Source of the DNA: Methylobacterium sp. 17Sr1-1
GTDB lineage: Bacteria; Pseudomonadota; Alphaproteobacteria; Rhizobiales; Beijerinckiaceae
DNA length: 64,000 bases
Direction of reading: 5' to 3'
NCBI RefSeq assembly: GCF_003173775.1
Contig: NZ_CP029552.1
Span: 6,478,584 to 6,542,583, forward strand
Made by a program: the position numbers and the translations under genes. Numbering within the stretch: the stretch's first letter is position 1; each line of letters starts with the position of its first letter. The notes below the pieces were generated by a model. It did not search any database and was not told where the DNA came from. It saw nothing but the letters and a program-made list of their open reading frames with translations. Positions 35,603 to 44,502 of the stretch are shown here, in pieces.

Positions 35603-35771
35603 CATCGACGCTTCGCCTGCGGCGGCAGGCTTCGTGGCGGCCGATGCGGCCCGTGATAGCAGACAGGTCCTCATGGCATGACACCCGCGGCCGCGGATTG
35701 TGTAGCCTGACGGCAACGAACCGATGGGACGCAGCGCCCGCGCAAGCGCCGCGCCAGGATGGAGACGCCCG

Positions 35772-36935
35772 ATGACCGAGACCGACGCACTCCAGCACCC
35801 CGAGATCCGCGAGGAGGTCGCCAAGCTCTGCGCCCGTTTTCCCGACGAGTACTGGCGCCGGCTCGATACTGATCGCGCCTACCCGACCGACTTCGTGAAT
35901 GCGCTGACCGAATCCGGCTACCTCTCGGTGCTGATCCCGGAGGAGTATGGCGGCTCCGGCCTGCCGCTCTCGGCCGCCGCCGCGATCCTGGAGGAGGTGC
36001 AGCGCTCCGGCTGCAACGGTGCCGCCTGCCACGCCCAGATGTACACGATGGGCACGGTGCTGCGGCACGGCACGCCGGCGCAGAAGGAGCGCTACCTGCC
36101 CGAGATCGCCGCCGGGCGCCTGCGGCTCCAGGCCTTCGGCGTCACCGAGCCGACGAGCGGCACCGACACCACGGCTTTGCGCACCACCGCGCGGCGCGAG
36201 GGCGGCAAGTTCGTCGTCAACGGCCAGAAGATCTGGACCAGCCGGGCCGAGCATTCCGACCTGATGCTGCTCCTTGCCCGCACCACGCCCCGCGACCAGG
36301 TCGCGAAGAAGACCGACGGGCTCTCCACCTTCATCGTCGACATGCGGGAGGCGCTCGGGCGCGGCCTGACCATCCGGCCGATCCGCACGATGATGAACCA
36401 CAATTCCTGCGAGGTCTTTTTCGACAACATGGAGGTGCCGGCCGAGAACCTGGTCGGCGAGGAGGGCAAGGGCTTCCGCTACATCCTGTCGGGCATGAAC
36501 GCCGAGCGGCTGCTCATCGCCGCCGAGTGCATCGGCGACGCCAAGTGGTTCATCGCCAAGGCGTCGGCTTACGCCCGCGAGCGCCAGGTCTTCGGTCGGC
36601 CGATCGGCCAGAACCAGGGCATCCAGTTCCCGATCGCCAAGGCCTACGCCAACATGCGCGCCGCCGAGCTGATGGTGCAGGAGGGGCTTCGCCTCTACGA
36701 GGCCGGGGCGAATCCCGGGGCGGAGGCCAACATGGCCAAGATGCTCGCCGCCGACGCCTCGTTCGAGGCGGCCAATGCCTGCATCCAGACCTTCGGCGGC
36801 TTCGGCTTCGCCGAGGAATACGACGTCGAGCGCAAGTTCCGCGAGACCCGGCTCTACCAGGTGGCGCCGATCTCCACCAACCTGATCCTGTCGTACATCG
36901 CCGAGCACGTGCTCGGCATGCCGCGGTCGTACTGA
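35772..36935 (+). CDS. Acyl-CoA dehydrogenase
   Basis: The 387-residue flavoprotein oxidises an acyl-CoA to the enoyl-CoA and passes electrons to ETF. The family motifs are LQAFGVTEPTSGTDTTALRT (signature 1), the QVFGRPIGQNQGIQF segment and TFGGFGFAEEYDVERKFRETRLY near the C-terminus. The usual catalytic Glu of the YEGT type is not present at the end (LYQVAPISTNLIL). A Glu in SGMNAERLLIA fits the alternative position known from isovaleryl-CoA dehydrogenase, which hints at a branched-chain substrate. GGAG precedes the ATG at 35772. An alpha/beta hydrolase gene follows after 80 bp in the same direction. Confidence 0.92.
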   Translation: MTETDALQHPEIREEVAKLCARFPDEYWRRLDTDRAYPTDFVNALTESGYLSVLIPEEYGGSGLPLSAAAAILEEVQRSGCNGAACHAQMYTMGTVLRHGTPAQKERYLPEIAAGRLRLQAFGVTEPTSGTDTTALRTTARREGGKFVVNGQKIWTSRAEHSDLMLLLARTTPRDQVAKKTDGLSTFIVDMREALGRGLTIRPIRTMMNHNSCEVFFDNMEVPAENLVGEEGKGFRYILSGMNAERLLIAAECIGDAKWFIAKASAYARERQVFGRPIGQNQGIQFPIAKAYANMRAAELMVQEGLRLYEAGANPGAEANMAKMLAADASFEAANACIQTFGGFGFAEEYDVERKFRETRLYQVAPISTNLILSYIAEHVLGMPRSY

Positions 36936-37015
36936 TCGATCGGCGCCGCCGGGCTCATCGTCCGAGAAAAAAGCCCGGTGGCGCCGGAGCGGGGATCCGG
37001 CCATAGGGGCAAACC

Positions 37016-37717
37016 ATGACCCCGGACCTCGCCCCGCTGCTGTTCCTGCCCGGCCTCCTCAACGACGCCGTGCTGTGGCGCGCGCCGATCGACGCGCTCG
37101 CCGACAGGGCCGCCGCCGCGGTGGCGGACCTGACCCTCGACGACAACGTCGCGGCGATGGCGCGGCGGACGCTTGCCGCCGCGCCGCCGCGCTTCGGCCT
37201 CGTCGCCCTGTCGATGGGCGGCTACGTCGCCTTCGAGATCCTGCGCCAAGCGCCCGAGCGCGTCACCCGGCTCGCCCTGTTCGACACCGCTGCCGGTCCG
37301 GAGAACGAGGAGCGCGCCGCCACGCGGCGCCAGGGCATGGATCAGCTCAAGGTCGGTCGCTTCGCCGGAGTCACGACGCGCCTGCTGCCGCGGCTCGTCC
37401 ACGCCTCGCACGTGCACGGGCCGGTGGGCGAGGCCGTGAAGGCGATGGCCGAGCGGGTCGGCGGCGCCGCCTTCCTGCGCCAGCAGCGCGCGATCCTCGA
37501 CCGGCCCGACAGCCGCTCGGTCCTGGCGACGATCCGGGTGCCGACCCTGGTGGCGGTGGGCGCCGACGACGTGCTGACGCCCCCGGCCCTCGCCCGCGAG
37601 ATCCATCAGGGCATCGCCGGCGCGCACCTGCACGTCCTGCCCGCATGCGGGCATCTGCCGCCCCTGGAGCGGCCCGACGAGACGAGCGCGCTGCTGCGGG
37701 AGTGGCTGGCGGCCTGA
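37016..37717 (+). CDS. Alpha/beta hydrolase
   Basis: The 233-residue protein has the alpha/beta hydrolase core without a signal peptide. FLPGLLND forms the oxyanion-hole loop, and the nucleophile elbow is ALSMGGYVAFE, with Ser near residue 66. The acid lies in VGADDVLTPPALAREI and the His in CGHLPPLERPD. The cap region is small. It is likely an esterase or thioesterase-like enzyme. The position after the acyl-CoA dehydrogenase gene suggests a part in the same acyl catabolism, but this is only inferred. Confidence 0.88.
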   Translation: MTPDLAPLLFLPGLLNDAVLWRAPIDALADRAAAAVADLTLDDNVAAMARRTLAAAPPRFGLVALSMGGYVAFEILRQAPERVTRLALFDTAAGPENEERAATRRQGMDQLKVGRFAGVTTRLLPRLVHASHVHGPVGEAVKAMAERVGGAAFLRQQRAILDRPDSRSVLATIRVPTLVAVGADDVLTPPALAREIHQGIAGAHLHVLPACGHLPPLERPDETSALLREWLAA

Positions 37718-37760
37718 GGCGCGGGGTCCGGCTCGGCCGACCGTCTCTCCCGGGCCGGCC

Positions 37761-38042
37761 TCAGCGGTTCCCCGCCGCGGGCCCGCCCGCGGTGCCGCCG
37801 GAGCCGGGCGGGCCCGCGGTCGGGCTGCCGCCGATCCATACGCCCGGATTGGTCCCGGGCACGGAATTGCCGCTCGGGTTGCCCGGCAGAGTGGTGGTCG
37901 GGCGCGAGGCGGGCGGCTTCGTCCCGGTGCCGGGGCCCGGCGCGCCGACGGCGTCGCTCGCCGGCGGCACCCGGGCGGTCTGGGCCTCGGCGGCGCCGAG
38001 GGCGCCCAGCGTGAGGGCGAGCGCGAGAGTGAGTCTGATCAT
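37761..38042 (-). CDS. Small secreted Pro/Gly-rich protein
   Basis: The 93-residue product starts with a clear signal peptide (MIRLTLALALTLGALGAAEA), with cleavage likely after AEA or AQ. The remainder is low-complexity, made mainly of Pro, Gly, Thr and Ala, and looks disordered. No family was recognised. The ATG at 38042 is chosen because the hydrophobic segment begins there. The longer open frame upstream is not protein-like. Confidence 0.6.
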   Translation of the reverse strand: MIRLTLALALTLGALGAAEAQTARVPPASDAVGAPGPGTGTKPPASRPTTTLPGNPSGNSVPGTNPGVWIGGSPTAGPPGSGGTAGGPAAGNR

Positions 38043-38376
38043 CGGCCTGTCCGTGCGGAAGCGGTCGGCCGTCAACACCCGGGCGCCGCCCGGGTTCGGC
38101 GAAGCCCGGGACTTCGCGGCGCGGCCGTCCCGGGATCGTCCTGTCCGCGAGCAACGAGGCCGGCCACAGGCTCGTGTCGCGCAAGACGCCGCCTCGGCGA
38201 TCCCTCGCGCGGGATGAACCGGAACCAGCCGGCGCATCGCCGCCGATCCGTAGCAACGACGACGCCAGGCGTGCAAATTTTCCTACATTCAGAACTAAAT
38301 TGACGTCATCCGCACCCGCTTTACCGAATGTTTATCGCGAGATGAGCAGTTTATGTCCGGTCACCAAGGCAGGGCG

Positions 38377-40047
38377 ATGGCAATCAGACTCTCTCACGCG
38401 CTGGGCGGATTGATCGCCCTGCTCGCCTTCGGCCTTCTGACGCAGGGGATCTTGAGCGTAACGCAGCTGCGCCGCGTCAATGCCCAGGCCCTGGAGATCT
38501 CCGAGAACTGGCTGCCGAGCGTGCGCGACCTCGGCGAGCTCAAGTACAAGGTCACGCGCCTGCGCCTGGTCGATGCCCGCTACGTCACGGCGATCGAACC
38601 CGTGGTGGAGCTCGACGCCGTCTCGAGCCGGCGCCTCGACGACGTGGAGGCCGTGGCGCGCCGCTACGAGCCGCTGATCTCCAGCGACGAGGAGCGGACC
38701 CTCTGGACCGCGTTCCGGCAACACTGGGCGGAGTACCTAGCCACCCGCGACCGGATCGTCGCCGCCGCCCGGGAGCGGAACACGGCCGCGCTCAACGCCC
38801 TCTTCCAGGCCTCGCGCCGGCCGTTCGACGCGGCGTTGGACCGCCTCGACCACGGCGCGGCGCTGAACATGGCCGGCAGCGACCGGGCGCGGCACGAGGC
38901 CGCGACCCTCTATTCCGACGCCCTCCGGCTGACCGGCCTGCTCTGCGCCGTGGCGCTCGTCATCGGCCTCGCCGGCGTCGCCTCCATCGTCGTCGCCGTG
39001 GTGCGGCCGATCGAGCGCCTGGTCCGGCGGATGCACGGCCTGGCCGCCGGCGACCTCGCCGCGCCGGTGCCCCATCTCGGCCGCGGCGACGAGGTCGGCG
39101 CCATCGCGGGCGGGATCGAGGCATCCCGCGCGAACATGGTCCGGATGCGGCAGCTGGAGGAGGAGACGGCACTGGCGCGGGCCTCAGCCGAGGAGCAGCG
39201 CAAGGCCGGCATGCGCCAGATGGCCGATGGGTTCGAGGCGGCAGTCGGCGGCATCGTCACCCTGGTCTCGTCGGCGGCCACGGAGCTGCAGGCCACGGCC
39301 GAGCAGATGAGCGGGACCGCGGCCGACACCGCCGCGCGATCTGGCACGGTCGCCGCCGCGGCGGAGGAGGCCGCCGCGAACGTGACCACCGTGGCGGCGG
39401 CGACCGAGCAGCTCGGCGCGTCGGTGGCCGAGATCGGCCGGCAGGTCCAGGGCTCGACCGGCCTCGCCCGGCACGCCGTCGCCGAGGCCGACGAGACCGC
39501 GCAACTCGTCGGGGTGATGCAGACCGCGTCGGGACGGATCGGCGAGATGGTCGGCCTGATCGCCACGATCGCGCGGCAGACCAACCTCCTGGCGCTCAAC
39601 GCCACGATCGAGGCCGCCCGCGCCGGCGAGGCCGGCCGTGGCTTCGCGGTGGTCGCCGCGGAGGTGAAGGGGCTGGCCGACCAGACCGCACGGGCCACCG
39701 AGGCGATCACCGGTCAGATCGGCGAGATCCAGGGGGTGACCGATCAGGCCGTCGCGGCGATCGGCACGATTGCCGGGCGCATCCGCGAGATCGACGCGGT
39801 GACGGCGGGCATCGCCAGCGCGGTCGAGCAGCAGGGGGCGGCGACGCGGGAGATCGTGCGCAACGTCGCCGAGGCCGCGACCGGCGCCGGCGCGGTGACG
39901 CACACCATCGCGGGGGTGGCGCAGGCCTCCGAGGAGACGGGCGCGGCAGCCCATCAGGTGCTCGCCTCGTCCGCGGACCTGTCGCGGCAATCTGAGCACC
40001 TCTCGGCGGAGGTGCACCGCTTCCTCGCCACGGTGCGGGCGGCCTGA
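38377..40047 (+). CDS. Methyl-accepting chemotaxis protein
   Basis: The 556-residue receptor has a first membrane helix (about 5-27), a periplasmic four-helix sensor (30-175), a second helix (about 185-210: [20 protein letters not shown]) and a HAMP domain ([20 protein letters not shown]). The long cytoplasmic signalling hairpin has its tip near [20 protein letters not shown], preceded by [20 protein letters not shown]. It relays a ligand signal to CheA/CheW. The ligand is unknown and no che genes are nearby. The ATG at 38377 has AGGCAGGG 4-11 nt upstream and is preferred over the ATG at 38353. Confidence 0.94.
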   Translation: MAIRLSHALGGLIALLAFGLLTQGILSVTQLRRVNAQALEISENWLPSVRDLGELKYKVTRLRLVDARYVTAIEPVVELDAVSSRRLDDVEAVARRYEPLISSDEERTLWTAFRQHWAEYLATRDRIVAAARERNTAALNALFQASRRPFDAALDRLDHGAALNMAGSDRARHEAATLYSDALRLTGLLCAVALVIGLAGVASIVVAVVRPIERLVRRMHGLAAGDLAAPVPHLGRGDEVGAIAGGIEASRANMVRMRQLEEETALARASAEEQRKAGMRQMADGFEAAVGGIVTLVSSAATELQATAEQMSGTAADTAARSGTVAAAAEEAAANVTTVAAATEQLGASVAEIGRQVQGSTGLARHAVAEADETAQLVGVMQTASGRIGEMVGLIATIARQTNLLALNATIEAARAGEAGRGFAVVAAEVKGLADQTARATEAITGQIGEIQGVTDQAVAAIGTIAGRIREIDAVTAGIASAVEQQGAATREIVRNVAEAATGAGAVTHTIAGVAQASEETGAAAHQVLASSADLSRQSEHLSAEVHRFLATVRAA

Positions 40048-40213
40048 GCGGCGACCCGCGCCGGCGTCAGATCGCCCCCTCCGCCACGTCGCACACTAGG
40101 CCCGGCACCTCGCCGGGCCTTTCCCTCGACCGGCTTCATAGACTTGAAGCCGGCTTCGCTGCGCAAGACGATCTTGGACGTTCATGCAGTCAGCTCAGGC
40201 TTCACCAGTCTTC

Positions 40214-40320
40214 CTAGAGTAGCGCCCGATCACGTTGCAATTGGGCACCGCTCTAGATTCGTGATTTTGCTGCATTTCTTTCGCCCAACCGGAGGTCACT
40301 TGGTCGGAAAATGCTCTAGA
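40214..40320 (+). repeat. Dispersed palindromic repeat, copy 2
   Basis: This is a diverged copy of the element at 10568-10670: the stem arms TAGCGCCCGAT and ATTGGGCACCGCTCTA are imperfect. The second part keeps TCGCCCAACCGG, then TCACTTGGTCGGAAAATGC, almost unchanged. It lies in the 459-bp gap after the chemotaxis receptor gene, which otherwise holds no gene. Confidence 0.87.
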
Positions 40321-40460
40321 GAGCCCATGTGACTGGCAAGACAGTCTGAACACACTCAATGATCATTCTTGTATCTGCTGCACGACCCCAAATGGTGTTG
40401 AGGGTGCGATTTCTTTGAGACTCAATCAAACAAGCTCTCGAAAAACTCACATTTCCGCCG

Positions 40461-40488
40461 CAAAATATCGCGATCAAAATATCGCCAT
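40461..40488 (+). repeat. 14-bp direct repeat before a low-GC gene
   Basis: CAAAATATCGCGAT (40461-40474) is followed at once by CAAAATATCGCCAT (40475-40488), with one difference. The pair ends 18 bp before the ATG at 40507, a position suited to a regulator site. Confidence 0.6.
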
Positions 40489-40506
40489 AGAGATTAAATC
40501 AGTCAG

Positions 40507-40809
40507 ATGAAACTCCCAAAAGCAGCAATATCGTACACGGGCGTGATTTTATGCGTACTTTACGCAACGATCACAATTTTGTGCACCGTGATAGCTTTCG
40601 CAGCGGCATCCGATCCGAAGGGCGCTTTCGTCTTTCTGCAATTGCCACTTATCCCCATGATGGCACTTCTCGACAGCGTCGGCATGTCGCAATTTTTGCG
40701 AAACATCAGCTGGCTCTCTGCTTACGTCATATTCGTTCCAGCGACCATCAGCATTCTCTACATCATGGGATATGTCCTAGGCTCGATTGTCAAATTCATC
40801 TTTCGGTAA
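40507..40809 (+). CDS. Low-GC three-helix membrane protein, unknown function
   Basis: The 100-residue protein is almost wholly hydrophobic: helices at about 9-34 (TGVILCVLYATITILCTVIA), 42-60 (FLQLPLIPMMALLDS) and 70-97 (AYVIFVPATISILYIMGYVL). It begins MKLPK and ends KFIFR, so both ends are basic and probably cytoplasmic or interfacial. The gene and the 180 bp before it are clearly AT-richer than the surroundings, a sign of transfer. No family was recognised. No clear ribosome site is seen before the ATG, but the intact helix pattern argues for a real gene. Confidence 0.6.
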   Translation: MKLPKAAISYTGVILCVLYATITILCTVIAFAAASDPKGAFVFLQLPLIPMMALLDSVGMSQFLRNISWLSAYVIFVPATISILYIMGYVLGSIVKFIFR

Positions 40810-40829
40810 AGTCGTCGCCGGAATGTGCC

Positions 40830-41720
40830 TCACGCCCTGCCCTCCGCCACGTCCCGCATCAGCCCCGGCACCTCGCCGGGCAGCTCGCGGGCCAGGAAGC
40901 CGATCGGACCGCCCCTCTGCGCCAGGCGCCGCCCCGCCTCGCCGTGGAGGAAGACGCCCCAGGCCGCGGCCTCGGCCGGCGGGGTTCCGCGGGCGAGCAG
41001 CCCGACGATGATCCCGGCGAGCACGTCGCCCGAGCCCGAGGTGGCCAGCCCGGCGCCGCCGCCGCGATAGTGCCGGACGTCGCCGGCCGGATCGACGATC
41101 CAGGTCTCGGCCCCCTTCATCACCACGACGGCGCCGAGGAGCTCGACGGCCCGGCGTGCCGCCGCGAGCGGATCGGCCTCGACGGCGTCGCGCTCCCAGC
41201 CGAGGCAGCGGGCCATCTCACCGGCATGCGGCGTGATCACCACCCGGCCCCCGCGGGCGCGCACCGCGTCGGCCTGCTCGCACAGCCCGTCGATGCTCGC
41301 CGCGTCGAGGACGAAGGGTCCGTCCGCCGGGCCGGTCAGGAGGGCGGCGGTCAGCGCCCGGGTCGGCTCGCCCGAGGCCATGCCGGCACCGATCAGGATC
41401 GCGGCGGCCCGCTCGGTGCGCGGCAGCAGCACCGCGGCGGCTTGCGCGTGGTCGACATGGCCGCCCTCCCCCTCCGGCAGGCGCACCACCAGGGCCTCCG
41501 GCACCGCGAGCGCGGCGTGCGGCGCCGTGCTCGCGGCGATCGACATCTGCAGCTTGCCGGCGCCGGCCCGGAGCGCCGCGGTGCCGGCCAGGATCGCCGC
41601 ACCCGGCACCTCGACCGAGCCGGCGATGACGAGGGCGCTGCCGCGCGCCTCCTTGCTGCCGCCCGACGGGTCCGGCAGGGGCAGGCCGCGCAGGGCCTCG
41701 GCGGTGATCTCAGTTGTCAT
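40830..41720 (-). CDS. nnrD: ADP/ATP-dependent NAD(P)H-hydrate dehydratase
   Basis: The 296-residue protein has the ribokinase-like fold of the dehydratase that repairs hydrated NAD(P)H. Visible motifs are GSALVIAGSVEVPGAAILAG, AGMASGEPTRAL, FVLDAASIDGLC, VVITPHAGEMARCLG and the nucleotide-binding GLATSGSGDVLAGIIVGLLA. It lacks the N-terminal epimerase domain found in bifunctional Nnr proteins. Its ATG overlaps the stop of the histidine phosphatase gene by four bases (ATGA type), so the two are translationally coupled. The start at 41720 is set by this overlap and by the family length. Confidence 0.93.
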   Translation of the reverse strand: MTTEITAEALRGLPLPDPSGGSKEARGSALVIAGSVEVPGAAILAGTAALRAGAGKLQMSIAASTAPHAALAVPEALVVRLPEGEGGHVDHAQAAAVLLPRTERAAAILIGAGMASGEPTRALTAALLTGPADGPFVLDAASIDGLCEQADAVRARGGRVVITPHAGEMARCLGWERDAVEADPLAAARRAVELLGAVVVMKGAETWIVDPAGDVRHYRGGGAGLATSGSGDVLAGIIVGLLARGTPPAEAAAWGVFLHGEAGRRLAQRGGPIGFLARELPGEVPGLMRDVAEGRA

Positions 41721-42487
41721 CGGGCGGCTCCCGTCGCGTCCGGCTCGGCCGTCACCGGGGCGCCGGCCCGGGTCAGCGGCGCGACGAAGTTGTAGCGCTG
41801 CAGCACGAGCTTGCCGCTGCTGCCCAGGCTCGGGTCGAAGGCGTATTCGGTGACCGAGCAGTTCGCGACGTCGCCCTCGCGGTCTACGCCCAGAATCTCG
41901 TCCTCGGTCATCCCTTCGAGCAGGTAGCGCAGGCACAGCACCACGACCTGGTGGCCCACCACCAGCACGCGCCGGCCGCCGTAGTGCAGCGAGACCGTGT
42001 CGAGGGCGCTGCGCAGCCGCAGGATCACGTCGCACCAGCTCTCCCCGCCCGGCGGCCGGTGGTAGAACTTGCCGAGGAGGCGGCGCAGCTCGGCCTGCTC
42101 GGGATGGAGCTGGGTGATGCCCTCGCGGGTGAGCCGGTCGAGGATGCCGAATTCCTTCTCGCGCAGGCGCTCGTCGGCGACGTAGTCGAGCAGGGGATCG
42201 GCGACGCCGCCGGCGTCGCGGATCAGCCGGGCGGTGGATTCGGCCCGGCGGTAGGGCGAGGTCAGCACCACGTCGGGCCGCTCCGACAGCGGTTTCTCGG
42301 CGAACCACCGCCCGACCGCCGCGGCCTGGCGCTCGCCCAGCGGGCTCAGCGGCACGTCGACGTCGCGCTCGGCGATGTCGATATGGGTGTGTCCCGCCGC
42401 GTCCGCGGCGTCCCGGGCGACGTTGCCGGCGCTCTCGCCGTGCCGCACGATCCAGATCCGGTCCGGCCAGCGCTGCTGCATGGACAT
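41717..42487 (-). CDS. Histidine phosphatase (phosphoglycerate mutase-like)
   Basis: The 256-residue protein carries the branch 1 histidine phosphatase motif IWIVRHGESAGN near residues 10-21, where the His is phosphorylated. The second arginine segment is TSPYRRAESTARLI, with E in REKEFGILD, and the second His in VVGHQVVVLC. Substrates of the family range from phosphoglycerate to phospho-cofactors. The coupling to the NAD(P)HX dehydratase gene points to a role in nucleotide or cofactor clean-up, as an inference. GAGGGGGG precedes two in-frame ATGs at 42487 and 42481, and either could be used. Confidence 0.9.
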   Translation of the reverse strand: MSMQQRWPDRIWIVRHGESAGNVARDAADAAGHTHIDIAERDVDVPLSPLGERQAAAVGRWFAEKPLSERPDVVLTSPYRRAESTARLIRDAGGVADPLLDYVADERLREKEFGILDRLTREGITQLHPEQAELRRLLGKFYHRPPGGESWCDVILRLRSALDTVSLHYGGRRVLVVGHQVVVLCLRYLLEGMTEDEILGVDREGDVANCSVTEYAFDPSLGSSGKLVLQRYNFVAPLTRAGAPVTAEPDATGAAR

Positions 42488-42657
42488 AACCCCCCTCAAG
42501 CCTCGGGGAGGTAGCGGAGGCGGGGCGCTCCGCAAGCGCCCGCGGCCTGCGGCGTCTTTCGCCCGCGGCCTGCGGCGTCGTCATGCGCGGGGAGACCGCC
42601 GGTCGCGGCGGTCTCCCCGCTCCCCGTCCCGGCGGGATCAGCGCCGGAGCGAGGGCA

Positions 42658-43194
42658 TCAGACGGTCTCGGCGGCCGCCAGGGTGACCTCGTCGCACAGG
42701 CAGACCTCCTCGTGCGCCGGATCGAGGCCGTACGCCGTCCCGACCTCGGACGGGTCGCCCGACCACATCGCCGCCCGGTCGCCGAACAGGTTGGTGCCGT
42801 CGGCCAGAACCTCCGTCGGCGCGAGGGCCGGCGTGCCGCCCTCCGCCTCCGCGACGGGGCCCGTGGTGCCGGTCTCCTGCGCGTCCGATGAGCCGAGGAT
42901 CAGGGCCTGGTCGGCCGCCGCGTCCGGCTCGCGGCAGGGCGCTGCCTCGTCGTCGACGGGCGCCAACGGCATCAGCGGCTGCGGCGCGACCGTGGTGCCG
43001 ACCTCCGAGGCCGAGGCGCCGACGTCGCGCATGGTCGGGCGGAACAGGCTCGGCGGTGCCGTGTCGGGGGCGACCGAGACCGAGACGCCGTCCTCGCCGA
43101 CGGCGATGCTGCCCGCCCCCGCGTCGCCGGCATCGGCCGCCGCGACCTCGGGCTCGCCTTCCGGCGTACCACTTTGGGTGAGTTCGCTGGACAC
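42658..43194 (-). CDS. Acidic hypothetical protein
   Basis: The 178-residue protein is rich in Ala, Glu, Asp, Gly and Thr, and has no signal peptide or membrane segment. A motif near the end, EEVCLCDEVTLAAAE, contains two closely spaced cysteines. Most of the chain appears disordered. No family was recognised. The AT-rich 180 bp upstream resemble a promoter region, and the ATG at 43194 has GGAGGA about 6 nt before it, so expression is credible. Confidence 0.6.
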   Translation of the reverse strand: MSSELTQSGTPEGEPEVAAADAGDAGAGSIAVGEDGVSVSVAPDTAPPSLFRPTMRDVGASASEVGTTVAPQPLMPLAPVDDEAAPCREPDAAADQALILGSSDAQETGTTGPVAEAEGGTPALAPTEVLADGTNLFGDRAAMWSGDPSEVGTAYGLDPAHEEVCLCDEVTLAAAETV

Positions 43195-43374
43195 TCTTCA
43201 TCCTCCAATATCATGATGATCGATTGCTTTTTGTGAAATTTTACATTGGTTTAACCGTAATTCATTAACATATTTAAGTCGTACTGCGGCGCGAAGACTG
43301 CTGCAGTTTTAATATTGTCCTTAATTTGCGCAAAAGCCTATTTAGATGATGGCAACAGGTCTAACGCGCTCAGG
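43195..43374 (-). promoter_or_regulatory. AT-rich promoter-like region of the acidic protein gene
   Basis: About 175 bp of AT-rich DNA (for example TTAACCGTAATTCATTAAC) separate the acidic-protein gene from a palindromic element. No gene is seen. A specific -35/-10 pair cannot be chosen with confidence. Confidence 0.4.
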
Positions 43375-43511
43375 GTCATTCCGGGGCCGCGTAGCGGAGC
43401 CCGAAATCCAGAGCCGCTGACGTCTCGGAAGAGGGCGAACGACGTTTCGCTTCCATCTGCATGACCTGCGTGCCTGGATTCCGGGCTCCGCTTTCCCGGC
43501 CCCGGAATGAC
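43375..43511. repeat. 137-bp palindromic element with 15-bp terminal inverted repeats
   Basis: GTCATTCCGGGGCCG (43375-43389) and CGGCCCCGGAATGAC (43497-43511) are a perfect inverted pair. An inner pair, GCGGAGCCCGAAATCCAG and CTGGATTCCGGGCTCCGC, has one mismatch. Repeats with TCATTCCGGGG ends are frequent in Hyphomicrobiales genomes. The centre has no coding capacity. Between it and vapC (43512-43650) nothing else is seen. Confidence 0.9.
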
Positions 43512-43650
43512 CCGGCGGGTATCAATACTGTCGGGTGAACCGAGCAGGCTCCGAGCCTGCGCGCAACGGCGTCGCGGGGCGACGACAGGACCGAGCGATC
43601 CGCCGGCTCCCGTATCGTCGCCACGGGATGCGGGCTGTCGGGCGCTCCCC

Positions 43651-44034
43651 TCACCACACGCGGGTGAGGATGCCGTCGAAGATCGCGTCGGCCGAGACGA
43701 GCGGGAGGCGGTGGTGCCGCGCCGTCGCGGCGAGCAACCGGTCGAACGGGTCGCGGTGGGCCCAGTCCATCAGGCCGGCCGCGACGCAGATGTCCGGATC
43801 GAGCGCGATCGCCAGGCCGCCCTGCTGGCCGAGGAGCCCGGCCAGTCGCGCGACATGGGGCTCCATCCCGGGCCACTTGCCGATCCGAACCTTCCGGGCG
43901 ATCTCGAAGAAGCTGATCGGGCTGACGAAGACCCGCTCCGCCGCCGTGATCGCCGCGGTGGCCCGGCTCGACAGGCGCTCGTCCCCGGACAGGCTCCAGA
44001 CCCAGGCATGCGTGTCGAGCAGGACCGACGTCAC
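43651..44034 (-). CDS. vapC: VapC-type PIN-domain ribonuclease toxin
   Basis: The 127-residue PIN protein begins LLDTHAWVWSLSGDERLS and has the acidic residues expected for the metal site: Asp near 7, Glu in SFFEIARKVRIGKW, Asp in HRDPFDRLLAATA and Asp in LVSADAIFD. Toxins of this group cleave tRNA or rRNA when free of antitoxin. The ATG overlaps the antitoxin stop by four bases, the usual coupled order (antitoxin first). Complete in length, so probably functional. Confidence 0.93.
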   Translation of the reverse strand: MTSVLLDTHAWVWSLSGDERLSSRATAAITAAERVFVSPISFFEIARKVRIGKWPGMEPHVARLAGLLGQQGGLAIALDPDICVAAGLMDWAHRDPFDRLLAATARHHRLPLVSADAIFDGILTRVW

Positions 44035-44264
44035 CGGTCCCCTTCCCAGAGATCCAGCTCGTCGTCGGGCATCGGCTCGAAGAAATCAGGACCGTGCCCG
44101 AGCTCGCCCTCCAGCGGGCCGATCTTGAACGGCTGCTGGGGAATCGGCACCAGGCGGACAACCGGCTTGCGCCCCTTGGCGATCACGACGTCCTCGCCGC
44201 CGAGCGCGGCCTCGATGAGCTTCGAGAGATGGGTCTTGGCCGCGTGGACGGTGACCTGCCTCAT
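44031..44264 (-). CDS. vapB: Phd/YefM-type antitoxin of the VapBC module
   Basis: The 77-residue protein has the Phd/YefM N-terminal DNA-binding fold (VTVHAAKTHLSKLIEAALGG, then EDVVIAKGRKPVVRLVPI). Its acidic C-terminal arm (GHGPDFFEPMPDDELDLWEG) would wrap around and block the PIN toxin. It should repress its own promoter together with the toxin. A possible operator lies upstream at 44304-44318. Its gene overlaps vapC by four bases. Confidence 0.92.
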   Translation of the reverse strand: MRQVTVHAAKTHLSKLIEAALGGEDVVIAKGRKPVVRLVPIPQQPFKIGPLEGELGHGPDFFEPMPDDELDLWEGDR

Positions 44265-44303
44265 GCCGGGGATCCTGATCCGCGAGCAGGCTCTTATCGA
44301 AGG

Positions 44304-44318
44304 CTTGAGTTGGTCAAG
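44304..44318 (-). promoter_or_regulatory. Candidate vapBC operator and -35 region
   Basis: CTTGA (44304-44308) and TCAAG (44314-44318) form an inverted repeat 40 bp before the vapB start. On the coding strand it contains TTGACC, a good -35 match. A weak -10 (GATAAG or TAAGAG) follows at short spacing. Autoregulation at such a site is usual for this type of module. Confidence 0.4.
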
Positions 44319-44502
44319 TTAGCTGATCATGGACCGGCCCACATGCCGGCGGATCGCCGCGAAGGATCGCCGCCCCCTGCACCGATCTGGCCAAGCTCTT
44401 GCAAGCTGCGACAGGCGCGGCGGGGTTCCGGACCCCGCCGAAATCTGTGAGAACAAGCGGCAGCCGGCGGGACAGCCGGGGCCGGGGCGGGGCAGGCACC
44501 TC

